From NCBI GenBank assembly GCA_011049465.1, contig DSBP01000009.1:1-15214 (forward strand): a DNA stretch of 15,214 nt. Reading direction: 5' to 3'. Shown here one piece after another: positions 7,378 to 14,367 of this stretch. How positions within the stretch are numbered: position 1 is the first letter of the stretch; the number at the start of each line of letters is the position of its first letter. A program made the position numbers and the translations under genes. A model generated the notes under the pieces. That model did not search any database. It saw nothing but the letters and a program-made list of their open reading frames with translations, and was not told the origin of the DNA. This DNA comes from a bacterium (lineage in GTDB: Bacteria; Oederibacteriota; PGYV01; DSBP01).

Positions 7378-9083
7378 CGCGCTGGATCATAAAGGACAGT
7401 CCCGCGCCTGACGCGGAATTAAGGCGCTTAATCACCTCAGAACTGTCTGTATCGGATTTTGCGGCTGATGTTCTGGCACTGCGCGGCATAAGCGGGGAGG
7501 GGGAGCTCGAAAAACTGATTCAGCAGGATACAGCAGGCTTAAACCCGCCGTTTCTCTTTGAGGATATGGAAAAGGCTGTGTTGAGGATAAAAAAAGCCGT
7601 GGACGCAGGGGAAAAGATTGTCATTTACGGGGACTATGATGTTGACGGCGTAACCGCCATTGTAATACTCAGCTGTTTTTTCAACAAATACATGGGGTAT
7701 AAAAATACGGATTATTACATACCGCACAGGCAGGACGAGGGATACGGCCTTAACAAAGAGGCTGTTAAGAGTATTGCTGAAGGCGGCGCGTCGCTTCTTA
7801 TCACAGTGGACTGCGGGATAAGCGCGAAAGAAGAGGCTGAATACGCGGTGAGCCTCGGCATGGATATCATAATAACGGACCACCACCTGCCGCCTGAAGG
7901 GGGACTGCCGGGAGCGGCGGCTGTAATAAACCCCAAAACGTCAAAGGCCTATCCGGATAAAGATTTGAGCGGTGCGGGAGTGGCATACAAGCTTGTGTCA
8001 GCGCTTGCGGAAAAAGCGGGAATGGATTTAAAGGAAGATTTTCTTGATTTTGCGGCTCTCGGGACAGTTGCTGATATTGTCCCGCTCTCTGAAGAGAACC
8101 GGGCGATTGTAAGGCGCGGTTTTAAACGCCTGAGAAATACGCTCAATCCGGGGCTGCGGGCGCTGAAGGAGGCGGCGGGGCTTGCAAAGGATGTTAAAAT
8201 CACCACATACCACGCGGGTTTCATATTGGGGCCCAGGATAAATGCCGCGGGAAGGCTTGAACACGCGCGGAGCGCTGTGGAGCTGTTTCTGACTGATGAC
8301 AGTAAAAAGGCTGAGGAGACAGCGGCAGCGCTGAACAGGATAAATGACGACAGGAAAAAGCAGATGAAGGCCGCTGAAGAAGAGGCTGTGGCAAGGGTTG
8401 CGGAGACATTTAACCCGGAAGAGGATTTTGTAATTGTGGTGTATGACGGCAAATGGAACCCCGGAATTGCCGGGCTCGTGGCGTCAAGGATAATGAATAA
8501 GTTTTACAGGCCCGTGTTTGTCCTGACAGGAGGAGAGGACGGGCTTGTCCATGGAAGCGCAAGGTCGATTAAAACCGTCAATATTTTTGATGCGTTAAAA
8601 AGCGCGGCAGGGATGCTTGAGCGGTTTGGCGGGCACAGGCTCGCGGCAGGAGTGAAACTGAAGGAAGAAAACATACCTGATTTCAGGACGGCGCTTAATG
8701 ATTACATGAAGAAAACCCACAATGAGGACGATTTTAAACCGTTTATTGAGATAGACATGCTTTTAAACAGCCCCATAACAGTAAGGGATATCAGGGCCAT
8801 TGAACTGCTTGAGCCATGGGGCGAAGGTAATCCGAGGCCGGTTTTTGCCATGGAAGGTGTTGACATTATTGACATTAAATTATATAAGAATAACACCATG
8901 AAATTTTACGGAAAACAGTCAAGGCGGCTCTTTAATTTTATTCTCTTTGGATATGACGCCCGGGACGCTGAGCTGGTTAAAAAAGGCGCGATTCTGGATA
9001 TAGCATTTACAGCCTCGGTCAATGAATGGCAGGGCGACGAGTCAGTGTGTCTTGAGGTAAAGGACATAAAAAGCCGGAATTAA
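7374..9083 (+). CDS. recJ: Single-stranded-DNA-specific 5'-3' exonuclease RecJ
   Basis: 569 aa, the normal RecJ size. RecJ degrades single-stranded DNA 5' to 3' in recombination, mismatch and base-excision repair. The DHH phosphoesterase domain carries the metal-binding motifs DYDVDG (87-92), TVDCG (144-148, Asp146), TDHH (168-171) and LGTVADIVPL (229-238). GAGVAYKL (200-207) and GPRINAAGRL follow. The DHHA1 domain has GGHRLAAG (419-426), and the C-terminal part has the pattern of the RecJ OB fold (ELLEPWGEGNPRPVFA). The ATG at 7374 overlaps the ftsY TGA (ATGA), so translation is coupled. The family identification is secure; membership in the smc-ftsY transcript is inferred from spacing. Confidence 0.96.
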   Translation: MTRWIIKDSPAPDAELRRLITSELSVSDFAADVLALRGISGEGELEKLIQQDTAGLNPPFLFEDMEKAVLRIKKAVDAGEKIVIYGDYDVDGVTAIVILSCFFNKYMGYKNTDYYIPHRQDEGYGLNKEAVKSIAEGGASLLITVDCGISAKEEAEYAVSLGMDIIITDHHLPPEGGLPGAAAVINPKTSKAYPDKDLSGAGVAYKLVSALAEKAGMDLKEDFLDFAALGTVADIVPLSEENRAIVRRGFKRLRNTLNPGLRALKEAAGLAKDVKITTYHAGFILGPRINAAGRLEHARSAVELFLTDDSKKAEETAAALNRINDDRKKQMKAAEEEAVARVAETFNPEEDFVIVVYDGKWNPGIAGLVASRIMNKFYRPVFVLTGGEDGLVHGSARSIKTVNIFDALKSAAGMLERFGGHRLAAGVKLKEENIPDFRTALNDYMKKTHNEDDFKPFIEIDMLLNSPITVRDIRAIELLEPWGEGNPRPVFAMEGVDIIDIKLYKNNTMKFYGKQSRRLFNFILFGYDARDAELVKKGAILDIAFTASVNEWQGDESVCLEVKDIKSRN

Positions 9084-9117
9084 ACGGCAAATAAAGAAAA
9101 AAACATGGAGGTGCGGC

Positions 9118-9387
9118 ATGAGGAAAATAATTATGGCGCTGCTGGTTCTGGCTGCGCTTGCGGCATCTGCCGCTGCGCAGGGAGTTTACACCGGGCACAT
9201 CACAAGCGGTAGTGACGGCAAAAACAGGAGTGTTGTTATTATCAATACGGTAACCGGGGATTTTGAGGTTTATGACATTGATAACAGAGGCTTAAACAGG
9301 CGCGAGAACCGCGTCTATTATGACTGCGTCAGTTATAATAGAGCGGAAGGGACCAGGGAAGTGAGGGAAATACTGATAAATGAGTGA
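9118..9387 (+). CDS. Small secreted protein of unknown function
   Basis: 89 aa that I do not recognise. Residues 1-20 form a classical signal peptide: MRK, a hydrophobic Leu/Ala core and an Ala-rich end, with likely cleavage at AAA-QGV (20/21). The mature part is about 69 aa, has a single Cys (residue 71), is polar and looks beta-rich (VYTGHITSG, SVVIINTVTGDFEVYDID, REVREILINE). Paired basic and acidic residues dominate; no transmembrane segment or lipobox is present. The start is firm: GGAGGTG at 9107-9113 precedes ATG 9118. It follows recJ by 34 nt and overlaps the YitT gene by 8 nt, so co-translation with that membrane protein is likely and a functional link is possible but unproven. Confidence 0.8.
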   Translation: MRKIIMALLVLAALAASAAAQGVYTGHITSGSDGKNRSVVIINTVTGDFEVYDIDNRGLNRRENRVYYDCVSYNRAEGTREVREILINE

Positions 9388-10279
9388 CCCGGCTGAAATA
9401 ATAAAGAGCACGGTACGAAAAATCCCGCTGAATCCAAAGCTGAAGGAGATTGGTTTTCAGGCCTTTCTTCTTGCCGCAGGAAGCTTTTTATGCGCTTTTG
9501 CCGTCAATGCCATACTTGTGCCAAACGAGTTTCTGGCGCGGGGCATAACAGGCATTACGCTGCTGATTTATTATAAGTTTTCTGTCATGCCCGTCAGCGT
9601 TCTTTACCTGCTGATAAATGTACCGATATTTTTAATCGGCTGGAAATTTGTGGGGCGCAGATTTGTCCTGTATTCGCTTGGAGGCCTGCTGATATACACG
9701 CTTATGTTGGGGTTTGTAAAAGTCAGTGTCCCGATAAATGACAAGATGCTGGCCGCGGTAATGGCGGGAATTCTGATGGGAATCGGCGTTGCTGTCATAC
9801 TGCGTTCTTACGGCTCGGCAGGGGGAGCGGAGATTCTCTATGTTATCTTTAATAAGACAGTGTCAATTACGCTGGGCATGGGCTCCATGATTGTTAACGG
9901 GATAATTTTGCTTGTCATGGCCTTCATATTTCCCCTTGAAAATGTCCTGTACACCCTTATTTTCCTGCTTGTAAGCACATATACAATAAACGCGGTGTTT
10001 CACGGAATGACAAGGCGGCGCTCCGCGCTTATTATATCCGAAAACTGGAAAGAGATTGCCCGGGTTCTTACCTGCAATTGCGGGATAAGGGTAACCATAC
10101 TTGAAGGTAGAGGCGCTTATAAAGGCGCGCCAAAGACCATACTTTATTCCGTAATATCCAAAAGGAAACTGCATCTTTTTAAAAGGACAGTGCTGGCAAT
10201 AGACCCAAAAGCATTTATAACAATAATGTCGGCGGAAGATGTAGCGGGAGTGGAGATAGGAAACCAGCCGCATTGGTAA
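9380..10279 (+). CDS. YitT-family integral membrane protein with C-terminal DUF2179 domain
   Basis: 299 aa, the usual length for YitT proteins (about 280-300). About six hydrophobic segments can be seen: roughly 25-45, 55-67, 71-88, 96-113, 122-141 and 168-207 (the last probably two helices). The family patterns are VNAILVPNEFLARGITGI (42-59) and RSYGSAGGAEIL (142-153). A soluble C-terminal region (about 213-292; ALIISENWKEIARVL, GVTILEGRGAY-like, VLAIDPKAFITIMSAEDV) matches DUF2179, a small ferredoxin-like domain. The family lies in the inner membrane; its transported substrate, if any, is not established. ATG 9380 overlaps the upstream small secreted gene. No clear terminator follows within the 125 nt before the next gene. 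Confidence 0.9.
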   Translation: MSDPAEIIKSTVRKIPLNPKLKEIGFQAFLLAAGSFLCAFAVNAILVPNEFLARGITGITLLIYYKFSVMPVSVLYLLINVPIFLIGWKFVGRRFVLYSLGGLLIYTLMLGFVKVSVPINDKMLAAVMAGILMGIGVAVILRSYGSAGGAEILYVIFNKTVSITLGMGSMIVNGIILLVMAFIFPLENVLYTLIFLLVSTYTINAVFHGMTRRRSALIISENWKEIARVLTCNCGIRVTILEGRGAYKGAPKTILYSVISKRKLHLFKRTVLAIDPKAFITIMSAEDVAGVEIGNQPHW

Positions 10280-10354
10280 CTCATCAACTGAAAACTTAAA
10301 TCTGAAAGTTTAAAGTTAAAACCGGACGCGTTTTGTTCATTGCGGCCGCAGCCT

Positions 10355-10381
10355 GTTTACCGGCAAAAAAAGCCGGAAAAC
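10355..10381. promoter_or_regulatory. Hairpin in the leader of the GH1 gene
   Basis: CCGGC 10360-10364 pairs with GCCGG 10372-10376 across an A7 loop, and GTTT 10355-10358 pairs with AAAC 10378-10381 outside one A/A mismatch. It sits 24 nt before the GH1 start and is followed by A residues, not T, so it is not a + strand terminator. A leader structure, or a fold that affects upstream mRNA ends, is possible. Only the inverted repeat is observed; the role is inferred. Confidence 0.4.
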
Positions 10382-10404
10382 ATCAAACATTTTAAGGAGA
10401 GGCC

Positions 10405-11766
10405 ATGAAAGAAAACAAATTTCCAAAAGGTTTTATATGGGGGGCGGCTACTTCATCTTATCAGATAGAGGGGGCGTGGGACAAAGACGGCAAAGGCTTG
10501 TCGGTGTGGGACACGTACTCGCACGTGCCGGGAAAGACAAAAAATAATGACACGGGCGATATTGCCTGTGATCATTACAACCGCTGGCGCGGCGATATCA
10601 CGCTCATGAAAAAAATAGGGCTCAAGAGCTACAGGTTCTCAATAAGCTGGCCAAGGATATTTCCCGACGGGAAGGGCGCGCCCAATGAAAAGGGAGCGGC
10701 TTTTTATGACCGCCTGATTGAAGGCCTGCTTGAGGCGGGAATCGAGCCGATGATAACTCTTTTTCACTGGGACCTGCCACAGGGCCTTATGGACAGGGGC
10801 GGCTGGCTGAACAGGGAGATAACCGATGATTTTATGAAATACGCCTCTTTTGCATTTAAAAGATACGGCAAAAGGGTAAAAAAATGGGCTACATTCAACG
10901 AGCCGTGGGTCTTTACGCTTATGGCATATACTTCAACGTGGCAGCCGCCGCTTGGTATTAATAATGATTATGAGGCCGGGCTGACGGCTGTTCATAACAT
11001 GAATCTTGCCCACGCCAAGGCTGTAAGGGCTTTCAGGGAGCTTGGGCTCAATGGCGAAATCGGGATTGTTCAGGTATCCATTCCCGCTGTTCCGGAAGCG
11101 CAGGATAAGGGGACGCTGAAAAAAGCATCGATTCTGGACGGCATTATAAACCGCTGGTTCCTTGACCCTCTCTTTTTCGGAGAGTATCCCGCTGACATAT
11201 CGGAATATTACCGAAAAAAATACTCGGCTGTTTTTATTCCGTCGGGGGCGGATATGCGCCTTATAAAAGACATGGGTACGGATTTTGTAGGCGTTAACAA
11301 CTATTTCCCGTTCAGGGTAAAGGATAACGGCGCAAAAAAGCCCTTTGACTGGAAAGAGTGTGTGATAAGAAAGAAAAATGTCCCACGTTCGGATATGGAC
11401 TGGGAGATTTATCCCGAGGGCATATACAGGATACTGAAATCCTACAGCGAAAGGTATGGCAATCCTGTCATGTACATAACGGAAAACGGCAACGCGTTTA
11501 AGGACAGGATAATAAAAGACGGTATGGTCATGGATAATGACAGGATTTCTTATATGCGGGAGCACCTGAAGCAGGCGCTGCGCGCCGTTAAGGAGGGCGT
11601 GGATTTGAGGGGATATTATCTCTGGTCGCTTATGGACAATTTTGAGTGGAACCACGGCTATTCAAAGCGTTTCGGCATCATCAGAGTGGACTATAAGACA
11701 CTGAAGCGCTCGATTAAAAAATCGGGATACTGGTACGGGAAGGTTATCAAAGAGAACGGGATTTAA
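10405..11766 (+). CDS. Beta-glucosidase, glycoside hydrolase family 1
   Basis: 453 aa, typical of bacterial GH1 (about 440-470). It should hydrolyse terminal beta-glucosides or beta-galactosides with retention of configuration. FPKGFIWGAATSSYQIEGAW (6-25) opens the barrel. SFSISWPRIFP-type motif is YRFSISWPRIFPDG (76-89), and LFHWDLPQ is at 119-126. The acid/base Glu166 lies in FNEP (164-167) and the nucleophile Glu360 in ITENG (358-362). DNFEW (411-415), with Glu414 and Trp415, is the signature of enzymes acting on non-phosphorylated sugars, so this is unlikely to be a phospho-beta-glucosidase. The usual HAPG near residue 180 is replaced by WQPPLG (179-184), which may alter the aglycone side. 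There is no signal peptide, so it is cytoplasmic. ATG 10405 has an AAGGAGA ribosome site. No sugar transporter is adjacent. Confidence 0.95.
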   Translation: MKENKFPKGFIWGAATSSYQIEGAWDKDGKGLSVWDTYSHVPGKTKNNDTGDIACDHYNRWRGDITLMKKIGLKSYRFSISWPRIFPDGKGAPNEKGAAFYDRLIEGLLEAGIEPMITLFHWDLPQGLMDRGGWLNREITDDFMKYASFAFKRYGKRVKKWATFNEPWVFTLMAYTSTWQPPLGINNDYEAGLTAVHNMNLAHAKAVRAFRELGLNGEIGIVQVSIPAVPEAQDKGTLKKASILDGIINRWFLDPLFFGEYPADISEYYRKKYSAVFIPSGADMRLIKDMGTDFVGVNNYFPFRVKDNGAKKPFDWKECVIRKKNVPRSDMDWEIYPEGIYRILKSYSERYGNPVMYITENGNAFKDRIIKDGMVMDNDRISYMREHLKQALRAVKEGVDLRGYYLWSLMDNFEWNHGYSKRFGIIRVDYKTLKRSIKKSGYWYGKVIKENGI

Positions 11767-11775
11767 AACAATTTA

Positions 11776-11802
11776 TATTTGATATTTGATATTTGATATT
11801 TT
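11776..11802. repeat. TATTTGA heptamer tandem repeat
   Basis: TATTTGA is repeated perfectly three times (11776-11782, 11783-11789, 11790-11796) and followed by a partial TATTTT. It lies between the convergent GH1 and MATE genes. A related AT-rich run (TATATTTGATATTTTATATT) occurs at 13445-13464. No gene function is suggested. Confidence 0.85.
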
Positions 11803-11906
11803 AAGGCTGAATCAAACACAGCGCGGGTTTAAGAGGAAGTTGTTCTCATTATAAAATATAAAATCTCAATTATCAATTCGAAGGTATTGGCATTCGCGGG
11901 TATTGA

Positions 11907-13289
11907 TCATCCCATTCCCGGCAGGGGCGGGGGTTCCGTTTTCGGTTTTTTAAACCTCTTCCATCTTCCTGATTTATAATAGAGCCAGTTCAGCGTCATT
12001 CCCACATAAGCGCTGACTGCCATTGCCAGCCATATTCCCGTCTCGTTCATTCCTGTCTTTGATGACAGGGCCCAGCCCAGCCCCGCTCTGAAGATTATAA
12101 GCGTGATAAAGGCGAAAAACATTGAGGGCAGAGTGTCACCTGAACCGCGTATGACGCCCTGAAATGTGAACATAAGGGCAAAGGCAAAGTATGTGAAGGT
12201 TACATATCTGAAATAAGGGACAGTCTTTTCAATGACGCCCGCGTCTGTTGTGAAGATGGAAGTAATCTGAGCGGGAAAAATATTGACAATGACGAAGAAA
12301 AACAGGGCAAAGGAGAGGGTTAAAACGGAAACCCATTTAACAATCTCGGGAATCTTTTCCTGCCTGCCCGCGCCGAGTGCCTGAGCCGCAAATGCTGCTG
12401 CTGCTGAACCGCCAAGCGACATCGCGGGAATGAAGGAAAACTGGTCGATTCTGAGGCCGATTCCGTACGCTGCCACAGTGGTGAAGCCAAATCCGTTGAC
12501 CAGCGAGATAATCAAAAGGCCGCTTAATGAGACTATTATCATCTGGAGCGATACCGGAATGCCTATGACAAGTATTCTTTTGACTATGGCGGGGTCAAAC
12601 CTGTATTCCCATTTTAATATGTTGAAAAGCGGGTTTTTGCGCGCAAGATAAACAAGCGCGGCCGCTGATGTAACCGCGCCTGATATTACGGTGGCAAGGG
12701 CCGAGCCCGCTATGCCAAGCTTTGGAAACGGCCCCCAGCCGGTAATGAGCGCGGGAGCCAGTATTATGTTTAAAGCGACATAAAAGGCCAGTATGATAAG
12801 GGGTGTTTTTGAGTCTCCGGCTCCGCGAAGTATCCCCGAAAACCAGTTCTGCACAAACATAAAGATCATTCCGCCAAATATTATGTTCAGGAATAACTGC
12901 GCGTCGTGTATTATCTCTTCCGGTGTTGAGAGGAGGCGCAGGATCGGAAGCGAGAGGGCGATTCCCGCGGCTGTAAAGAGCACGGTGAGCGCTATGATGG
13001 CCATGAATGAGTTCACGAGGATTTTTGAGAGCAGCGCGGTGTCTTTTGCGCCGAAAGCCTGGCCCGCGAGTATGGAGGTTGAGACAGCCAGTCCTATGAG
13101 CAGCGAGACGAGCATGAAAAGAACCGGCATTGAGGCTGATACCGCCGCAAGAGCCTCGGGCCCGATGAGCCTGCCGACCCAAAAGGCGTCAATCGCGCTG
13201 TAGAGTGAATGCATCAGGTCCCCGAGAACTATGGGCCATGAAAATATCAGCAGATTCTTCAGTATGCTTCCCTGTGTAAGGTCTTTCAT
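11907..13289 (-). CDS. MATE-family multidrug/metabolite exporter
   Basis: 460 aa, the normal MATE length (about 440-470), in the inner membrane with 12 predicted hydrophobic segments in two similar halves. MATE proteins expel cationic drugs or metabolites using Na+ or H+ gradients. The N-terminus reads LTQGSILKNLLIFSWPIVLGDLMHSLYSAIDAFWVGRLIGPEALAAVSAS; shown here are its family features: a P-I/V near residue 20, D-x-F/W-V-G-R-L-I-G and the ALAAVS stretch. The first half also has GQAFGAKD, and the second half repeats the pattern with QALGAGR and GVIRGSGDTLPSM (compare GILRGAGDSKTP in the first half). The start ATG at 13287-13289 (minus strand) follows GGAGAG. It reads toward the GH1 gene. The substrate cannot be predicted. 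Confidence 0.93.
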   Translation of the reverse strand: MKDLTQGSILKNLLIFSWPIVLGDLMHSLYSAIDAFWVGRLIGPEALAAVSASMPVLFMLVSLLIGLAVSTSILAGQAFGAKDTALLSKILVNSFMAIIALTVLFTAAGIALSLPILRLLSTPEEIIHDAQLFLNIIFGGMIFMFVQNWFSGILRGAGDSKTPLIILAFYVALNIILAPALITGWGPFPKLGIAGSALATVISGAVTSAAALVYLARKNPLFNILKWEYRFDPAIVKRILVIGIPVSLQMIIVSLSGLLIISLVNGFGFTTVAAYGIGLRIDQFSFIPAMSLGGSAAAAFAAQALGAGRQEKIPEIVKWVSVLTLSFALFFFVIVNIFPAQITSIFTTDAGVIEKTVPYFRYVTFTYFAFALMFTFQGVIRGSGDTLPSMFFAFITLIIFRAGLGWALSSKTGMNETGIWLAMAVSAYVGMTLNWLYYKSGRWKRFKKPKTEPPPLPGMG

Positions 13290-13318
13290 CGTCTCTCCGT
13301 TTCTGTTGTGAATGTGAT

Positions 13319-13346
13319 ATTATAACGCGAAATTTGATTTTGAAAA
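13319..13346 (-). promoter_or_regulatory. Putative sigma-70 promoter of the MATE gene
   Basis: On the minus strand a perfect TATAAT (13324-13319) is preceded, after 16 nt, by TTTTCA (13346-13341; 4 of 6 to TTGACA). The predicted transcript start near 13312 leaves a leader of about 20 nt before the ATG at 13289. Consensus matching only. Confidence 0.5.
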
Positions 13347-13373
13347 GAAAAAAATAGAGGCATTGCCGTGCTG

Positions 13374-13433
13374 GAGGTGGGCCGGGGCAGGCAGCGGAGA
13401 AATTTCGCCGATTTACATCGGCGGTGAGCCCGG
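13374..13433. repeat. 60-bp dispersed repeat, copy L1
   Basis: It matches 14980-15039 at 58 of 60 positions in the same orientation (offset 1606). Inside, CGCCGAT (13406-13412) and ATCGGCG (13417-13423) form a perfect 7-bp stem with a TTAC loop. The first half (GGGGCAGGCAG...) is the inverted form of the R-type repeats at 14831 and 15170. No coding signal. Confidence 0.9.
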
Positions 13434-13478
13434 GTCATAAGTTTATATTTGATATTTTATATTGTATAGTTATGGAAT

Positions 13479-13554
13479 GTAGGCGCGGACTTTAGTCCGC
13501 GGTATTTGAGTGCGACGGAATTTGAAATACGCGCGAACTAAAGTTCGCGCCTAC
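13479..13554. repeat. REPIN-like element: two inverted hairpins (76 bp)
   Basis: Left arm 13479-13507 and right arm 13525-13554 are near-perfect inverted repeats (GTAGGCGCG ... CGCGCCTAC). Each arm is itself a hairpin: CGCGGAC (13484-13490), loop TTTA, GTCCGCG (13495-13501) on the left; GCGCGAAC (13531-13538), loop TAAA, GTTCGCGC (13543-13550) on the right. About 17 nt separate the arms. Inverted pairs of REP hairpins like this are the structure of REPINs, mobilised in trans by RAYT (Y1-like) transposases. No transposase gene is in the window. Confidence 0.8.
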
Positions 13555-13557
13555 AAA

Positions 13558-13572
13558 CCCGTCCTGCGATAG
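13558..13572. repeat. Partial R-type repeat
   Basis: CCCGTCCTGCGATAG, directly following the REPIN-like element, is the end portion of the R-type repeats at 14831-14865 and 15170-15204. The identity to the 15170 copy is complete over these 15 bases. Confidence 0.6.
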
Positions 13573-13588
13573 AGCGTGTTGGGGCAAA

Positions 13589-13640
13589 GGTTGTTTAGCA
13601 ACCGGTAAGAAACAAGGATAAACAGCGAGATGCGTTGTTT
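13589..13640. repeat. Two adjacent small hairpins
   Basis: GGTTG (13589-13593) and CAACC (13599-13603) form a 5-bp stem with a 5-nt loop. AAACAGC (13620-13626) pairs with GTTGTTT (13634-13640) using one G-T pair. They continue the hairpin-rich stretch; no function is evident. Confidence 0.45.
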
Positions 13641-13646
13641 TCGTAG

Positions 13647-13690
13647 GGGCGATTCATCTGTCCTGAGCGGAGTCGAAGGACGAATCGCCC
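13647..13690. repeat. Palindromic repeat with CCTGAGCGGAGTCGAAGG core
   Basis: GGGCGATTC (13647-13655) and GAATCGCCC (13682-13690) are a perfect 9-bp inverted repeat; inside them GTCCT (13660-13664) pairs with AGGAC (13677-13681). The 12-nt apex is GAGCGGAGTCGA. From memory, elements with this core are dispersed in many unrelated environmental bacterial genomes; that could not be checked here. Confidence 0.75.
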
Positions 13691-13792
13691 AAAGCGGGTT
13701 GTTTTTCGGGGTTCGTATTAACTTGCAAATTGCAAATTCCAAAGCTAAATTGTTTTTAAATTGTCCTCTCCAACAAATGGCGCAAAAAAGGC

Positions 13793-13821
13793 TTGACAAC
13801 AAAGGCCCGTTATTATATCAT
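13793..13821 (+). promoter_or_regulatory. Promoter of the rplM-rpsI operon
   Basis: A perfect -35 TTGACA (13793-13798) and a TATCAT -10 (13816-13821, 5 of 6 to TATAAT) are separated by exactly 17 nt. Transcription should begin near 13828. This is the strongest sigma-70-type promoter seen in the window, as expected for ribosomal protein genes. Confidence 0.8.
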
Positions 13822-13827
13822 TTGCTA

Positions 13828-13929
13828 TCCCTGATTGTTAAAAAATCAGCAGAATAGCCTGTTTTACAGCTGTGGCTGGCAGGAGAGCGGGCTCGGGGAA
13901 TTTTTGTTTTTTTCAGGAGGAGTTTGTTA
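13828..13929 (+). promoter_or_regulatory. 5' leader of rplM, possibly a ribosomal-protein autoregulatory leader
   Basis: The predicted leader is about 100 nt. It has a stem CTGATT/AATCAG (13831-13836 with 13844-13849), a stem CTGT/ACAG (13859-13862 with 13866-13869) nested in AGCC/GGCT, then a U-rich run (about 13901-13913) and the ribosome site AGGAGGAG (13915-13922). The ribosome site decides the L13 start at ATG 13930. Leaders bound by L13 or S9 are known in other bacteria; no family match can be claimed here. Confidence 0.4.
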
Positions 13930-14355
13930 ATGAAGACATTTATGGCAAGAAAAGAAGATGTCAGAAGAAAGTGGTACATAATTGACGCGGATAATAAGGT
14001 TCTGGGCAGGCTTGCCACCAAAGTGGCGGACACGCTCAGGGGCAAGAAAAAGCCGGATTTTACGCCTCATGTTGACACAGGTGATTTTGTAATTGTTGTC
14101 AACGCGGAAAAAATCAGGCTGACAGGAAATAAGGCAGCATCAAAGGTTTACCAGTCCCACAGCGGATACCCGGGCGGGTTCAAGGAAGAGAAATACTCTC
14201 ATATGCTCGCGAAACACCCGGAGAGGATAATAGAGTATGCCGTAAAGGGAATGATTCCCAAGACAAAACTCGGGGATAAAATCATTAAAAAATTAAAAGT
14301 ATACAAGGGGCCTGAGCATCCTCATAAGGTTCAGAACCCCGAAGTCCTTAAATAA
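13930..14355 (+). CDS. rplM: Large ribosomal subunit protein L13 (uL13)
   Basis: 141 aa, one of the early-binding proteins of the 50S subunit. MKTFMARKEDVRRKWYIID opens like other L13 proteins (MKTF-x-A-K...W-Y-V-D). LGRLATKVADTLRGK, FTPHVDTGDFVIVVNA, KVYQSHSGYPGG and AVKGMIPKTKLGDKIIKKLKVY follow in the family order. ATG 13930 is chosen over TTG 13924 and ATG 13942 because MKTF is the family start and AGGAGG (13915-13920) is suitably spaced. The gene is followed after 12 nt by rpsI, the universal L13-S9 pair. Confidence 0.98.
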   Translation: MKTFMARKEDVRRKWYIIDADNKVLGRLATKVADTLRGKKKPDFTPHVDTGDFVIVVNAEKIRLTGNKAASKVYQSHSGYPGGFKEEKYSHMLAKHPERIIEYAVKGMIPKTKLGDKIIKKLKVYKGPEHPHKVQNPEVLK

Positions 14356-14367
14356 GGAGGAACAGTT

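Larger units (their letters stand above)
13290..13792. other. Gene-free repeat-rich stretch upstream of rplM
   Basis: No reading frame here has a ribosome site or recognisable protein; the short frames over it run through the repeats. It holds, in order, the MATE promoter, an L-type repeat, a TATTTGA-like AT-rich run, a REPIN-like inverted hairpin pair, a partial R-type repeat, two small hairpins (13589-13603 and 13620-13640), and a larger hairpin with a TGAGCGGAGTCGAAGG core. The final part (13716-13770) is AT-rich and shares TTGCAAATTCCAAA (13730-13743) with 14948-14961. Confidence 0.7.

Noticed and set aside
13630..13857. 75-aa + strand frame upstream of rplM
   Set aside because: It crosses the palindromic repeat and the rplM promoter, and has no recognisable protein or ribosome site.
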